From: Paragonimus westermani
Lineage: Eukaryota; Platyhelminthes; Trematoda; Plagiorchiida; Troglotrematidae
Direction of reading: 5' to 3'
Length of the DNA: 64,000 nt
NCBI GenBank assembly: GCA_008508345.1
Contig: QNGE01003311.1
Location: 16,335 to 80,334, forward strand
Shown: in pieces, positions 50,446 to 62,251 of the stretch
Layout: each line of letters begins with the position of its first letter
How positions within the stretch are numbered: position 1 is the first letter of the stretch
The notes under the pieces: generated by a model
Told to the model about the DNA's origin: nothing
The model's input: the letters and a program-made list of their open reading frames with translations, nothing else
Database searches by the model: none
Translations under genes and position numbers: made by a program

Positions 50446-53400
50446 CTGAATAGAGAAGCATAATGAGAGTAAAGAATCAAGGTCGACGGTTTTCTGCTAC
50501 ACTTCACGCACAGCCATAGATTGTACATGAGATCAGATGGCAGAATTTTACACTGCCCTCACGCTCTCCGATCCCAACCATCCGGGTTCATATCGGATAT
50601 GGAATGAATGGGTGGGGCCAGTAGTGACCTAAAGCAAGACCTACAATGAAGTATGTTCGTTTGGATTCCCTGATCTCAGCCATTGCGGCGGGTTAATCTG
50701 AACAATAATGTGGCCACCCAACCCAACAGTGTACAAAGTTGAATTTCGATTTAAAAATATTTGAAAAGTGGATTACAACCCAAGTAGGAAACGTTACCTT
50801 ACGTCTGGGATAGGCAACTTATGGCCATTAGTTATCAACTTGAAGGCTGTGTACACCGACCAGGGATGCCAGCATGAAATAAGACTGACGTTCAGACAGT
50901 ACAAATAGGTGCGATTAAACATTTGGAAAATGAAACGCACGAAGAGCAATTTAAGAGTTCAACTGACTGATCATTTAGATGATGCTTTGCAAATGACCCT
51001 ATCCCACCTGTCGCTCGCTATTGAACGACACCTGCGTTACAAACAGCACCAAGCAACATACTAATTTGTTCGATCTATAACTTCACAGTCTCAAAGTTGT
51101 TTCAATAAAATAACCATAATTAGTCGATTACAGTTCATCATTACTAAGTTTATTCACTAGCTGAAGATGAATGCCCTCTACTGTGCGCTCCATGAAATCG
51201 CAAGAGAAGACTGCCTGCTGTCCAACACAACCAGAGACCGACTTCCTAATAAGAATGATAAATTCGTCGGAGAAAATTACAGGTCCACATATTGGATAAA
51301 AGAGACTAACAAAAACACATTAAGAGCAGAGGAACACTGACGTCTCAGGCAGAATGTCAGGGAACCGGTGAAAGTGCAGTCACAGAAACAACCACCGGTG
51401 CCCAGAAAGATTGATCGCGATTTTTGCGCTGCATTTTAATACGCACGTTCAAACACAGCCGTTTTTTTCCAAGTTTGGTAATTTAAACAGCAAGGTGAGT
51501 GTTCACCTTAGGAATGTGACAATGCACATCGATTGAACAATGTGTAACGGGACCGCGGACATTAGCGAAAGTCATGTTTGTCAAAAAGAATGGCGTAGTT
51601 TGTCACCTGTTATATCGCAACCTTCCTCACTAAGCAAAACCAGGATAAGAGTCACTATTCGGTCCAGTTAATCTCATGTTTAAGCACTAAAGCTAGGTCA
51701 CATGTAGGTTGCGTATTACCAGAAGCAGCGACCTATGGATGGAGTAGTTATTAAAGAGCTAACCCAGCTTCGTGTTGAAGATTTACACTTGTCCTCTGCA
51801 AGAGTTGTGATTCAAAATCCAGCCACATTCAATGGAGTTCCGGGCGCTCACTAGACTGTCTGGAATGTTGACCATTGCAGACCGTCAGAACTTGACTGTA
51901 CAACTCTAGTCTATGTAGTCAGAAGCCTGTGCGGATACCTGGCCAGCCCCGCACCTAGAATAAATAGAGCCCACGAGTGGGAACGGTCACTGTGTGATTA
52001 TCATTCATTATGCAATAAAAATCTGACCGGCCTTTTAATTCCTCTGGTTAACATTTTCATATTTCTAGGTAGTTGGGAATTCGACGCAGTTACAATTAAT
52101 TGCAGCCTTCGCAATCAGAGGGACTTTTCACTTCCGAAAAGAAACATCACACTCGAATTTCGATTTCTTGAGTGCACTTCAGAAATGCACCCCTCCTTCA
52201 CAGCCGGGATTCGAACTGCGATCCACATTTTTATGAGATAATCGTGTTGACTACTTCGTCACTGCTTTTTTAGTATGCACAGCTAAATTGTTTCACTTAT
52301 CGCTGGCATGATGCGGGTGGACGTATGCATGCATAAACAAAAGCGGACAAGTTGGTTCAGTGAGAAAGTTGAAAATTTGCGATTGATGCTATTTTCCGTC
52401 CAAAACTGTCTCCTTCATCGAGAAAACGAATTTACCCTGTCAGATTGAGCGGAAATGTTCTGAACAGTCGAGGGGCAACTTCCGCCATTTCTTTTTTACG
52501 TGTTCGACTACTACTCCGTTATGATTCCTTACCTTGACTACTAGTTTTGGTAACTGTCTCTTGATCTTTTGATTCTAGAATGTTTGTAAGTCGCTATGCG
52601 CCAGATCAATATCCTGTAATTTCTCCCTTTTCGGAGGGGAACAGAGTTTCTCTTTGCACCCGTCTTTTGGTCTGACGTGGTAGCAACTAACGGGGACAGT
52701 CACATTATGCACGGGACCGAGATTTCCCACTTTCCTTATTACGAAGGGAAGAATCCGATTTCTGTCAAGCGCATTACTACTCCGTGTTTCTCGAGGGGTC
52801 ACAACAACCCATCAATTTCGACTCTGTGAACGGGAAATCAACAATAACGTGCACGGTAACAAACACGCCTTCCGGTAGAGACAGAGTACGGGCCGGTCTC
52901 TAAACCCTGATGAAATGGCAGCAGTACTTGTGAAATCGTGGGCGTCACATCAGACAACTAACACTGACTGATTCGTCGTACTTATAGATTACGTACGGAT
53001 TCTCATTTTGCAGACAAATATAGGTGAACCAAACAAAACAGAGAAAGCAATGTGCATTTCAGACGAAGATGGAGAGACAGCAAAAAATGGCGAAATGAGT
53101 AGTGTTTAGTACAGCATGCAAGTTAATCGTCACAACGAAATGATCTTCATAATTAACTAGTTCCAAGTAACCGGAGCAGAAAAATATACGCTGCGATATG
53201 TTAACAGTTCGTTCACTCTCATCAGTGACAAAAGTAAAACATGCTAGTTATATGTGTCATACGAATAAGAATAAACAGTTACTAGAAAGGTCTATAAACA
53301 TAAACATAAACGTATTACGTAGTGAGGACCATGACAATGAAGAAAGTAAACAAAGTGGTAATATGTCGCAATATTTCTTCCTTCCGTTTTGACAGTAGCT

Positions 53401-56400
53401 AAAGGGCATTCAGTGTTTCAAATATTTACAGATCTCAAAGTTTTAACCACTTTGTGATTTATGTGTCCCGAGAGGCCGTGCTCACCACAGACGCTACTCT
53501 TACCGAGTGGTTCTATACTCTGTGACTTGAGCAACACTGAGGTGAGTAAGCAATAACGTACCGACTACATGCACTTCTTACTAGGATTCCAGATGTTACA
53601 TTAATATAAAGATGATCCCACCGGACGCACATCGCTGCCAAAGTGCATCCTCGGTGAATGAAGGTGTGGCAAGTCACACCAAAGATCACCGAAGGTCGAC
53701 TTTAAACACACATCCGTAACACACCCGATTAACTGAGAAATACAAAATGAATATAGCAACTATGTGACTGTAGATTTCGCACTCATCGGCTGTTCAATCG
53801 AACCCAAGCCCAATTTATGTCCTTTTTAGAGCCCGACAGTCAAGCATCTCCCCGTAAAGACCAATTCATCTTATCTAAACCTTCAGCCACGTGTTGGCAA
53901 CGTCCACTGAAATCGTAATGCAACAATTTAACAGCAGTTGAGCTGACCGGATTTCGTTCTGGTTACTTTGGATCGGCCAACCTGGCTTCCATGTTTTGAT
54001 GAGTAGTTTACCAGTTACATTCATGATGGATAGATATCACAATTTCTATCGGTTAACTTGTCCTGATGAGTCCCGCATGCACTCCAATTACACAGAAGTT
54101 GCCTTAACTTGACAAGTGCCGTAAACGGTTACAGATTCCAACTACTAGAGCAACCAGAAGATCAGACATGGCCCATACAGTAACTGGGGTTGTTCAAAAC
54201 GGAAAACATATTATCCGTCATCAGATGGACAGTGAGCAACACAAACGCTGACCGCATCAAATGATTGGAAATCTGAATTAGCGTTTGTATTCAGCAAAAT
54301 TTAATCCACTCAAAATGAGCATCAAAGGAGGGCAAACATCACTCAATAATCAGGTGCAAGGTAATTTACGTGGATTATCTACTCAATTTACTAACTCGCA
54401 GCATCTTCCAAGTGGTGTAACAGATAGTATGTGATAACTATACCACTTAAAAAACGCAAAAACTTCAAGGCAAGTGAGACAGCTGCGAAGCTAGTAGACA
54501 TTAAAAGAGAAAAGAAGACAGCTACATATGGAACAGTAAGGCTGGGAAGGGAAGTCTTAAGTTTTCAGTCGTCTTCCTTGAATCAACGGCGAACGTCTAT
54601 CAGGTTTAACTGTCCCGATTAATAATGGATGCGGATTTAAAGAACTGAAAGTCAGGTTGTCATGGAGCCAAACAGGGGCTGGGATTGCGGTTGAAGCGAA
54701 TTTTCGTTTAATCACACCTTCTTGAGTTAAGCACGCAATGATCTTCCGATAGAGGCGTATCTGCAGTGACTGAAGCGTTGAATGGAACATAGGATCAGCA
54801 GATTTTTGCGACGTTTACTTCCAGCTTGTCGGTAATGCGCAGCTGCGAGTTGCTTACCGTTTCCCACAGGTACCCTTATAAGCATGTCTGGTGGATTCAA
54901 AACAGAAGACCTCGGTGAACGGGAATAGGGTTCATTCGATCCAATCCACTGGCACGGAATATTTGTTCAAACAATTAGTGACACAAAAAGCACTATATGG
55001 CGACTCAACATCCGACAGAGAGAAAGGACTCAGATAAAGCGAAGCACACAACTACGGTACAGACATAATTTAAACAGACCCAAATCTGGTCAGCTTAATC
55101 AACAGGATTTCTCTGTTGGTGTGTGTACACATTTGTGACGCCAACTTGTGGGACAAAAAATACGGGGTTATATAATCAGAGATACGGCCGTAAACACAGG
55201 GCTGTGTTTGTCCGGAATATGGACCCAGCGCACGCTACTGGATGGGTGCAAGACCGGCCGGCTGGAGCGTTGCACCGCACTGACTATGGAGTACATGAGC
55301 TTCTCAACACTGCAATCACAGCAGCAAGTAAGACAAAGCTAACAGACTAAGATAAGTTCCGGGGAACAGACGCTGGTTGAAACCTCTCATTTATTAATTG
55401 ATGGGTAATGGTCATTAATGTGACCAAGAGGTGTCGTGATTCGAGCGGCTGCTCACGGTGAGTGATGCGAAATAGACTGGAAGGGAAAATAAATCAACTG
55501 ACTAATGATAGACAACCATACATCGGTCCCCGAATCAGGTCCATGCGCCTGTGACTCGATCAAGGTAAATCTGCTACACTTAGGGCTTATGGCCCAGCCA
55601 TGTAGCACAACGATGATACAAAGAACCAGTTCCATAATCAGCTCCCCACTGCAGTTCGCTCCACAGTCATGAACGGCCAACTGACTTCTCTGGATAAATT
55701 CAACGCGCAACTCAACGGCCTGGCCGGGTGTCCTTGAACCTCATGATGCTGGTGCAGTCAACGAGAGCCGCGACTGTCTAATCTACTCGTGGTCTAACTG
55801 AGACCTGACAATCGCGAGGTAGACTCATCCATGAGGCCACCACCATTATTTGCTTCAGTACGTGAACGTGAAACAGTGCAGCATACGTAAAGTACGTACC
55901 ATGTGAGAGATACGAGTTCCCGAGAGCAGCACGGAAGACAGGCTGGTAGAGAGCAAAGTGTTTATTTGTTTAAAGGCCCGTCTACTGTACATAAGCCGAC
56001 CACCATCGAGGGTTGGATGTTAGGCGACCTGGGGAAACAAAGACGAAGAACATCGTCCAACACAGTTTTCCTCTGCCTCATGGACACTGCCACATCCATT
56101 ACCTCTGATAACATGTGGCGACATCACAAGCAGCTCGCGGCACGCGCCACGGAACTACTCGATATCAAACACCAGAAACGTCCGGGCGGGTTCAACGACA
56201 GCAGTGCGGTCACTCTGAGTGTGGTACGAAAGAAGTGTCTGGTGTTTTCAAGCAATGACAGGAAGACGCTTCCGCAGTAGTTGTCATCAATTCACTGAAC
56301 GGCTTCGCCGGACCAACCACGATGGGTGCAAAAATCAAGGTTGGCTGACGCACGGCTACGTTAACCACCGACAACATAAAGAGATCTGAGGTTCGATTAA

Positions 56401-59400
56401 CGCGGTATTTTATTCGTCGGTCCACTGGAGCGTTAGTGAACGGGGTCTCTGAAGTTCCGCACACACAACCGGAAGACATGCTGAGATCTGGTGCAAGCAC
56501 TCTGGTAGCCTACTGTAATACCTAGTTACCATCCGCGGGATGACAGTGAATATCCTGTCATAACATGTCGCAGAACAGTCGAATGCTCTCGTTTCGGACC
56601 TAACAGGGGCTTAGAAGATCTCTGGAAGTCTCCAAGATGTAAAGGCTTCGAGTGAACACGAGGTGCCAGGAGAACTCTTGAATCACAGTGGCCCAACTTT
56701 GGAACGTGCCCTTCTCCAGCTGGCTCACTCATGCTAGAAACAAAGAGCAGTCCCACGACAGTTCAAGATTTCCTCATTGAGCCCTTATTTGAAAGTAAGG
56801 AAGGTGGCAAATTGAGCATAGATCGTTAGCAGGGGATTACTCTGCTGGGCTACGCTAGAAAAGTCCGAGCAAGAACTTTGCTCGATCGACTTAACACCGA
56901 GAGTCTGCTCCTTAGGAGCAGTGAGCATTCCAGATCAGTCGTCACGCTACTGATATGATGTTCCCCGCCTGCGAGATCCGAAAAAAATGCCGCAAAAGGA
57001 GCCAGCCAACGTGTGTGCTTGTCTATGGAAAATCGGTGCTTCACGATGATGTACAGCAGTGAAACATGAGCACTGTAAAGGAACGTACGGCAACTGAGCC
57101 GTTTCTGTTCAGAATGCTTAGGACGAACCTTGGGTAGTTGGTAGAGGGGCACGGTTCCCAGCGCTCAAGTACCTCCAGAACGGACAAGGAGGGGATTGAA
57201 CTCATACTGACGCTCAATCGGCTTCAGTGGCTGGCCACGCGTCCATCGGATGACCGAAGAATAAATTCGAAACAGATGTAGGGCTAGCTAAAAGCACGTG
57301 AACAAAACTCTGGCGACCAGAATTTGCGATATCAGGACCACAATGACCTCCGCCTGCATGTCACCCGGTCCTATTCCTTCGGGTTTACACTGTATACTAT
57401 ATGTAGGTGAAACCGAAGGTAGTGTAACGCAAGCCGCTTGTGGTGACGTTTGAGGATAGATGTCCACTGACACCGAAAAGCGGACGCCTCAACCACATGA
57501 CATCGATTTTGTGTAAAATTCAGTGTGACTTGCTGTGCCTTCCACCATCAAGGGTGAGCTTAAACGGCGGTATACATCCGGTTCAATAATCTTTATCCTA
57601 GCGTCACATGTGGTGCTAGATCCTGAATTCGTACGCCCAGAGTTTCCCCAACCTTATGCTACCGTGAATCGGAAGTCACAGGGAGAAAACGATGAATCTG
57701 CAAACAAACTTTATTTATTGATTTACTCACCGTTCACAACAGACTTCAACGTAACAATTAAGGGGTGCTAGGGAGCTGGACGTGAGAGCACCTTGAGCAC
57801 AACCGTACAGCAGACGCCAGAGTGAAAGAGAGTGCGTCGACGGAAAATTCCAGTCGACCTTCAGAATTCAAACAAGCGTTAGGCTGGTTAAGCGGCGTTC
57901 CTAACGGTAATAGCTCAACATTGTTATCCTAGTGAATGTAACCTACAGGAGTAGAGATAGTGCGAATTCATTACACAGCTGAGAGCATAGCTGCGATACT
58001 TATGCCGGCCCACTAACTTTGATGCTAGTGGTTTGTAGTAAGTTCACATATACAAGGTAATGTGAACAGGCGCGGTGGTACTGGCAAGGCAAATCTCACG
58101 TCGCGGGGAGTTTAGAATTTTGGGGACGTCGAAGGTGATCTCACTACACACATATCTATGCCTAGCTGAAAATGTGTACTGTCGGTACGCCACTCCATAC
58201 ATATCTCCGTGCTAATTAAGGCAACCAATATAGGATTGTGCAGAGAGAGCAACGTTTGCGGTGGGCACGGCCCATGAGAGCACGCCGTATAGCAGAGCAC
58301 CACCACGAAGTAACAGTGGAGCATGAGTCCGCCTAACCGAAAAAATACAAAACGTCGAAAATCAAAACGAATAGGTAAGAACGCACTTCTTGATTAAAAA
58401 GAGGCCAGAGTCCAATACACTCGTAGATCAAGAACACATTCGACGCGGTTATTGTTTAGACTTTACTCACCGATTCCAAAATGTTCATCAACCATAGTGT
58501 GTAGATTAATTGTGCACGTCCGAAACCGATGCAACAGCTCCTCGTACGAGATATTTATATGAAACTGCACCACATCGGTCAAACCAAGTGCACCAACAAG
58601 TTTCTTGAGCTGGTCGACGCGGTCCAAATCTATTGCATCTCTGCACCCACCGATCAGAAGTAAACGGAAATTGTGGTATGTGGGTTGTTCCAACAGACTG
58701 AGACGTTTCAGAAATAGCCTAAACGCATCCAGTTGAAGCTGTAGTTCGTGATTGCAAAATACGCGTAGATGTGAATTCAAGCATGCACACGTGCATATAT
58801 ACTGAATACCATAAAGGACGCAACAAGTTGTGAGCCTACGTTTACTTGAAATGGAACCTCAAAGTAAACCAACGTACGTGGATTATCAATCGTGGGTATA
58901 AGCAACAACAATACTGAAATAAAGTAATGGATTTTCAGCTGGTAAAAAGTCATACAAGCTCACTGAAGATCCCGTGGCATGATGCACGTTACCTTGCTGG
59001 AAAAAGGATCCATCTGCCTCAAGGGCATTAACATGGCTAGTGAACAGCGTGCAATTCAAGTGGCATGGGAACCATGCCCGATCGCCGCCAACCACCGATT
59101 TGAGCTGTGGACATACATTATTAGCTGGAGGTTTTAGTGAATACCGACAACCTGCTTTTCAGCGAGGTAACCGAGATGTACACATGTTCGTAAACACGAA
59201 TCCTCGACAGGGATGGACTCCATATTGTGTGAAACTGTGCCTTAACCTGTGCTAAGTAAGCTACAAAACATATATCTGCATCCGTCGCATTCAAATCGGT
59301 TGCCAGAAATTCTTAAACGGATAGGTGCACAAATAATCAACAAATGAAAGACACGTCATAACTGTTACGAAATGACTGGTAAATGAACATCGCACGGGAA

Positions 59401-61054
59401 ATGACGGCATCTACAGTTATGAGCACACAACAGCAAACAGCGATTTGGAGTTAAAGAACTGACAAGGTTCGAGACCATATTATACTGCTACCAGCGTTCA
59501 ACGACCGTGCCAGTGTTGTATAAAGGTGGTAACGGTGCATAACCATGCAGCTGCACAAAGCAGGCAGCTTAGAATTCTTTCAGAAGAGCCAAGTAATTTG
59601 CATCCAGAGATGTTGCACCTACATCCTTAGGTGACTTTCCTGCAAAGAGTATTGGATTTACACTCGAAGCTGAGACCGATCAACAAGTAGTCCTTCAGAG
59701 AGTCACGCTGATTGCATAAGACGGTTCCCATCCGGAAGTATACACCGTAAAAACATTTGGTCCAGTTAGTACTTTAATTTTGGCAACTTTGCATACAAAC
59801 TCAACTAACGCGAACTTGTATGCATACTGTTATGTGAAATACACCAAAATGAAATTCCTGTTCTTAGAACCTTCAAAAGTGTTTTATGCTTCAGTAGCGT
59901 TTGAGTAGTATTTCTTGTAAACACCCGTTTTGCTGCCTTCATGGCATTGTGTGAAACCACGTTGTTGACCTCACACTCCATGTGCTAAGTGAATAAATGG
60001 TTATTATTCACTTAGCCGAACACTAATAAAAAAATCTTTTAACGGAATTACGACTACGAAAAAAACTGAGTTTCCTACTGCCGCGGAAACAAAACCGATG
60101 ATTATCATCCTCACCTCGTGATTTTTTTCCGGCCTAAATTGTCCAATAGACATGATCCACGGCAGCCTTTCCTCCGTAGTAAAAGAACTTTTTGGCAATG
60201 GGCACGGTGGATATAGAACAAGTGGTTTTCCACCCCAAAGACTGCGTATGTGCTTGTAGGTCCAGAGTGAGTTTACTAACACAAGGTCCACATTTCGAGG
60301 ACTGCCAGACCATCCGTAAGCAATCAACATGAAACGGTAATAATAATACTTGAAATAAGAAAGGATTCGACTTTGTTTGATCCACTGCGCATGATTATAC
60401 GATAACTGCTGGACTGGTTTTGTTTCTGAATTGAATGTCAGACAGATCCGATCGAGCATATCCGATGAGATCATTGGATAATGAACATAGGCGCCAGTCT
60501 TGCAACTGGCGATCCGCTTGGCCAAAGGCAAGGTAAAGGCAAAACCGGTTGTATCAAGATAAATATCAGGCGGGCAGCGAGCCAATGCTTCCAGACCGAC
60601 CAGAATAGATCCCAATGCTTGGCCAGCCAGGGTGAGGATAGGATAGAGACTTGGAGATAACAGCTTGACACTCCTCAAGCGGACGAAATGCACAACAGTC
60701 GTAGGTTTGTCCTGACTCGTACTCAACGAAATGCCGAACACGTGCCTTACGTTATCAAACACTTGTTGTCTACCTTCAACACACATCGGATCATGCGTGT
60801 AAACAACAATGATTCCTGGGATTGACCTACGGAGTAATTCAGATGTACACCATACTTACTCTGAAAGCATCGCCTGAATTGCGGACCACAAAACTCGTTC
60901 GCCTCCTCCACCCGAGGTGCAATAGGGGTGAAAGAAGGCTATCAGTTTTGGAGACTCGGCAGATAACCCATAGTGATGGGCCAAACATTTGCGCATGTGC
61001 CGCCTTCGCCAATAAAACAACCATGGCAAGCAAGCAGTAGCAACCAAGATGCAG
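50144..61054 (-). CDS. ALG11: ALG11 alpha-1,2-mannosyltransferase gene, four recognised coding exons
   Basis: ALG11 adds the fourth and fifth mannoses (alpha-1,2) to Man3GlcNAc2-PP-dolichol, using GDP-mannose, on the cytosolic side of the ER. The spliced product from the first visible acceptor to the stop is about 491 residues, close to the usual family length. Visible marks in order: a hydrophobic anchor followed by RRR, the glycine-rich loop in [15 protein letters not shown], the conserved [16 protein letters not shown] and YVHYP blocks, [11 protein letters not shown] in the donor-binding half, LLIGGCRD, and the GT4 E-x7-E motif EHFGIGIVE. All splice phases agree: exons 60860-61054, 60115-60826, 58471-58738 and 50144-50445. 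Introns are 33, 1376 and 8025 nt. The frame is open throughout, so the gene looks functional. The start codon was not located: no in-frame ATG precedes the membrane anchor in the first visible exon. Confidence 0.95.
50446..58470 (-). other. ALG11 intron of 8025 nt
   Basis: Bounded by GTGAGT and CTATTCAG. It contains one degenerate tRNA/HHR repeat at 52130-52265. The stretch at roughly 54600-57500 has longer open frames on both strands than the rest; none matches a family I know. They may be an undefined repeat. Confidence 0.8.
52130..52265 (-). repeat. Degenerate tRNA/HHR SINE copy inside the ALG11 intron
   Basis: The minus strand has AGTCAACACGATTATCTC and GCAGTTCGAATCCCGG (B box), aligned with the tRNA-like head at 330-405. 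It is followed by CTGAAGT and TCGAAATTCGAGTG in the places of the HHR core and stem III, and then TTTCTTTTCG as in the first copy. The catalytic core is broken. Confidence 0.6.
58471..58738 (-). CDS. ALG11: ALG11, third recognised exon (GT4 nucleotide-sugar half)
   Basis: Starts after an AACTACAG acceptor with [13 protein letters not shown], continues [12 protein letters not shown] and ends in DEHFGIG, carrying the first Glu of the E-x7-E motif. The donor is ATCG|GTGAGT; one base of the last glycine codon is carried to the next exon, 8 kb away. Confidence 0.93.
58739..60114 (-). other. ALG11 intron of 1376 nt
   Basis: Bounded by GTGAGG and CTACAG. Inside I see only stop-rich sequence with no recognisable gene, tRNA-like segment or retroelement motif. 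Confidence 0.75.
60115..60826 (-). CDS. ALG11: ALG11, second recognised exon (central catalytic region)
   Basis: This 712-nt exon is open throughout and encodes [60 protein letters not shown] and [12 protein letters not shown], all in the order known for ALG11. The acceptor CTCCGTAG at 60827 was chosen over the CAG eight to nine bases downstream because only the first keeps the reading frame. The donor GAG|GTGAGG follows EKNHE in phase 0. Confidence 0.93.
60827..60859 (-). other. 33-nt ALG11 intron
   Basis: The sequence runs GTAAGT ... CTCCGTAG in only 33 nt. Its removal keeps the ALG11 frame across [18 protein letters not shown]. Very short introns near gene 5' ends are known in trematodes. 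Confidence 0.85.
60860..61054 (-). CDS. ALG11: ALG11, first recognised exon (membrane anchor and glycine-rich loop)
   Basis: Encodes a hydrophobic stretch ([14 protein letters not shown]) followed by basic residues, then [20 protein letters not shown], which is the ALG11 N-terminal glycosyltransferase signature. The donor is a strong GTAAGT at 60859-60854. The 5' edge is uncertain: an acceptor ending TTTACCAG would start the exon at 61054, and the frame meets a stop a few codons further upstream. The first in-frame ATG lies after the anchor (in RRRHMRK), so a short upstream exon carrying the initiator is likely. A nearby ATG exon ending at a GTACGT donor was tried, but its phase does not fit. 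Confidence 0.85.
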
Positions 61055-61699
61055 CTGGTAAATATAAATGACTACACTTCCAAAAATTGGTACACCTTAG
61101 AAAACAAACGTACCGTTAAGAAGTACATTTCTTCTCTAAAGTCGTTTGTTGAAACTCAGAGCAAATCTGAAAGAACTTAGATAAATGATAAGAATGACGA
61201 ACAGTCTGGAATGTTTGCCCCAGATATAAAGAGGAAATAACTCATCAGTAATATCGATCTTTCGTTGTGTTCATAATTGGCAGCAGAAGTGGCAGTAGTT
61301 ACAACAACATTTTCAAACAGCTTCATTCAATATTTTACAGCCAAACCGGACAAAGTAAGTCACAAAACGCTCATTTATCGCATCGATTTAAGTGAGACAG
61401 TTGATTATCATTAATGAGTAGTAACCGGACATTTCCTCACCGACTTATGGAAAGAAGACGAAAAACCGACTGTCAGTCTGTGAAACTACCCCCAAATTTG
61501 CGGTCTGCCGACGGAGTCGGCCGGAGATACTTCTTCACACTGTTCATAAGTGGACCCATGGGTTATGCTCTGACGATTTCGTCAGACTCAAAGCACTGTT
61601 AAAATTTGTCATGGGACAAAAGGTGCCCACACCTTTCAAACAAGCAATCGAGCTATGAATGGAAGTAAAGCGTCATCAACAAGACCACTTTCTTATGAC
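61055..61699. other. Upstream of the recognised ALG11 exons
   Basis: Expected to hold the ALG11 promoter and first exon, but I could not find an ATG-bearing exon with a donor in the right phase. Confidence 0.4.
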
Positions 61700-62251
61700 T
61701 TTCACTGCCCCACGTCAATAAGTGCACTCATTTCACAGACAATTCGGCCAGACGACAACATTCAACCCTCTGAGCACGATTAGTCGACATTTCACCTAGC
61801 CTCTCCAGCCACAGACTGTCAGTCCCGAGGTCCCCTGCCCCAGTGATCAACTCGACCCACAGTGATCGGCCTACTGGTGAAAGACTGTTTCTCTAGGCCA
61901 GGTCATCATCTATCCACATCGCACCTTAAACCAGTCAGACGCCGCATCTGCAAAAAGTGCACGGTATAGCAGAAGATTATCTGGCATACTTGGTACATGG
62001 GCTAACCATGTAATTTTGTGAAAATGTGAGGAATGAACAAAAGAACTAGTTTGACAATCACTTCTAAATATCCGCTTCCTAGCCTCTTCGTTGCTTACTC
62101 CTTGGTGCAACGCGATGAGTGATCCAACGCAGACATCGGTGGCGGTAGCAATTACAAGCTGCCACAAAATTGGTTGGGTCTTGTAAACGTTAAGTACCAG
62201 TTTCGACTGGAAATCCCTTATTTTTGCCCATTCCAGTACCGAACACCTCAA
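61700..62251 (-). pseudogene. Non-LTR retrotransposon, RT C-terminal tail remnant
   Basis: The open part at 61910-62251 reads GVSNEEARKRIF, HKITWLAHVPSMPDN and LYRALFADAASDW. This is the tail block of many LINE polyproteins (SNEEVRKRVL ... RLRWLGHVLRMPxxR ... RALFxxxxxGW). Degenerate matches to the following PGWGPRD block continue to about 61780 with stops. The catalytic RT domain itself is not present here. Confidence 0.7.

Noticed and set aside
54060..54100. Hammerhead of schistosome type (GTCCTGATGAGTCC)
   Set aside because: There is no GAAA at the right distance and no closing stem.
61090..61110. ALG11 first exon ATG TAC TTC TTA ACG followed by GTACGT
   Set aside because: Joining it to the acceptor at 61054 gives the wrong phase, and shifting the frame creates an immediate stop.
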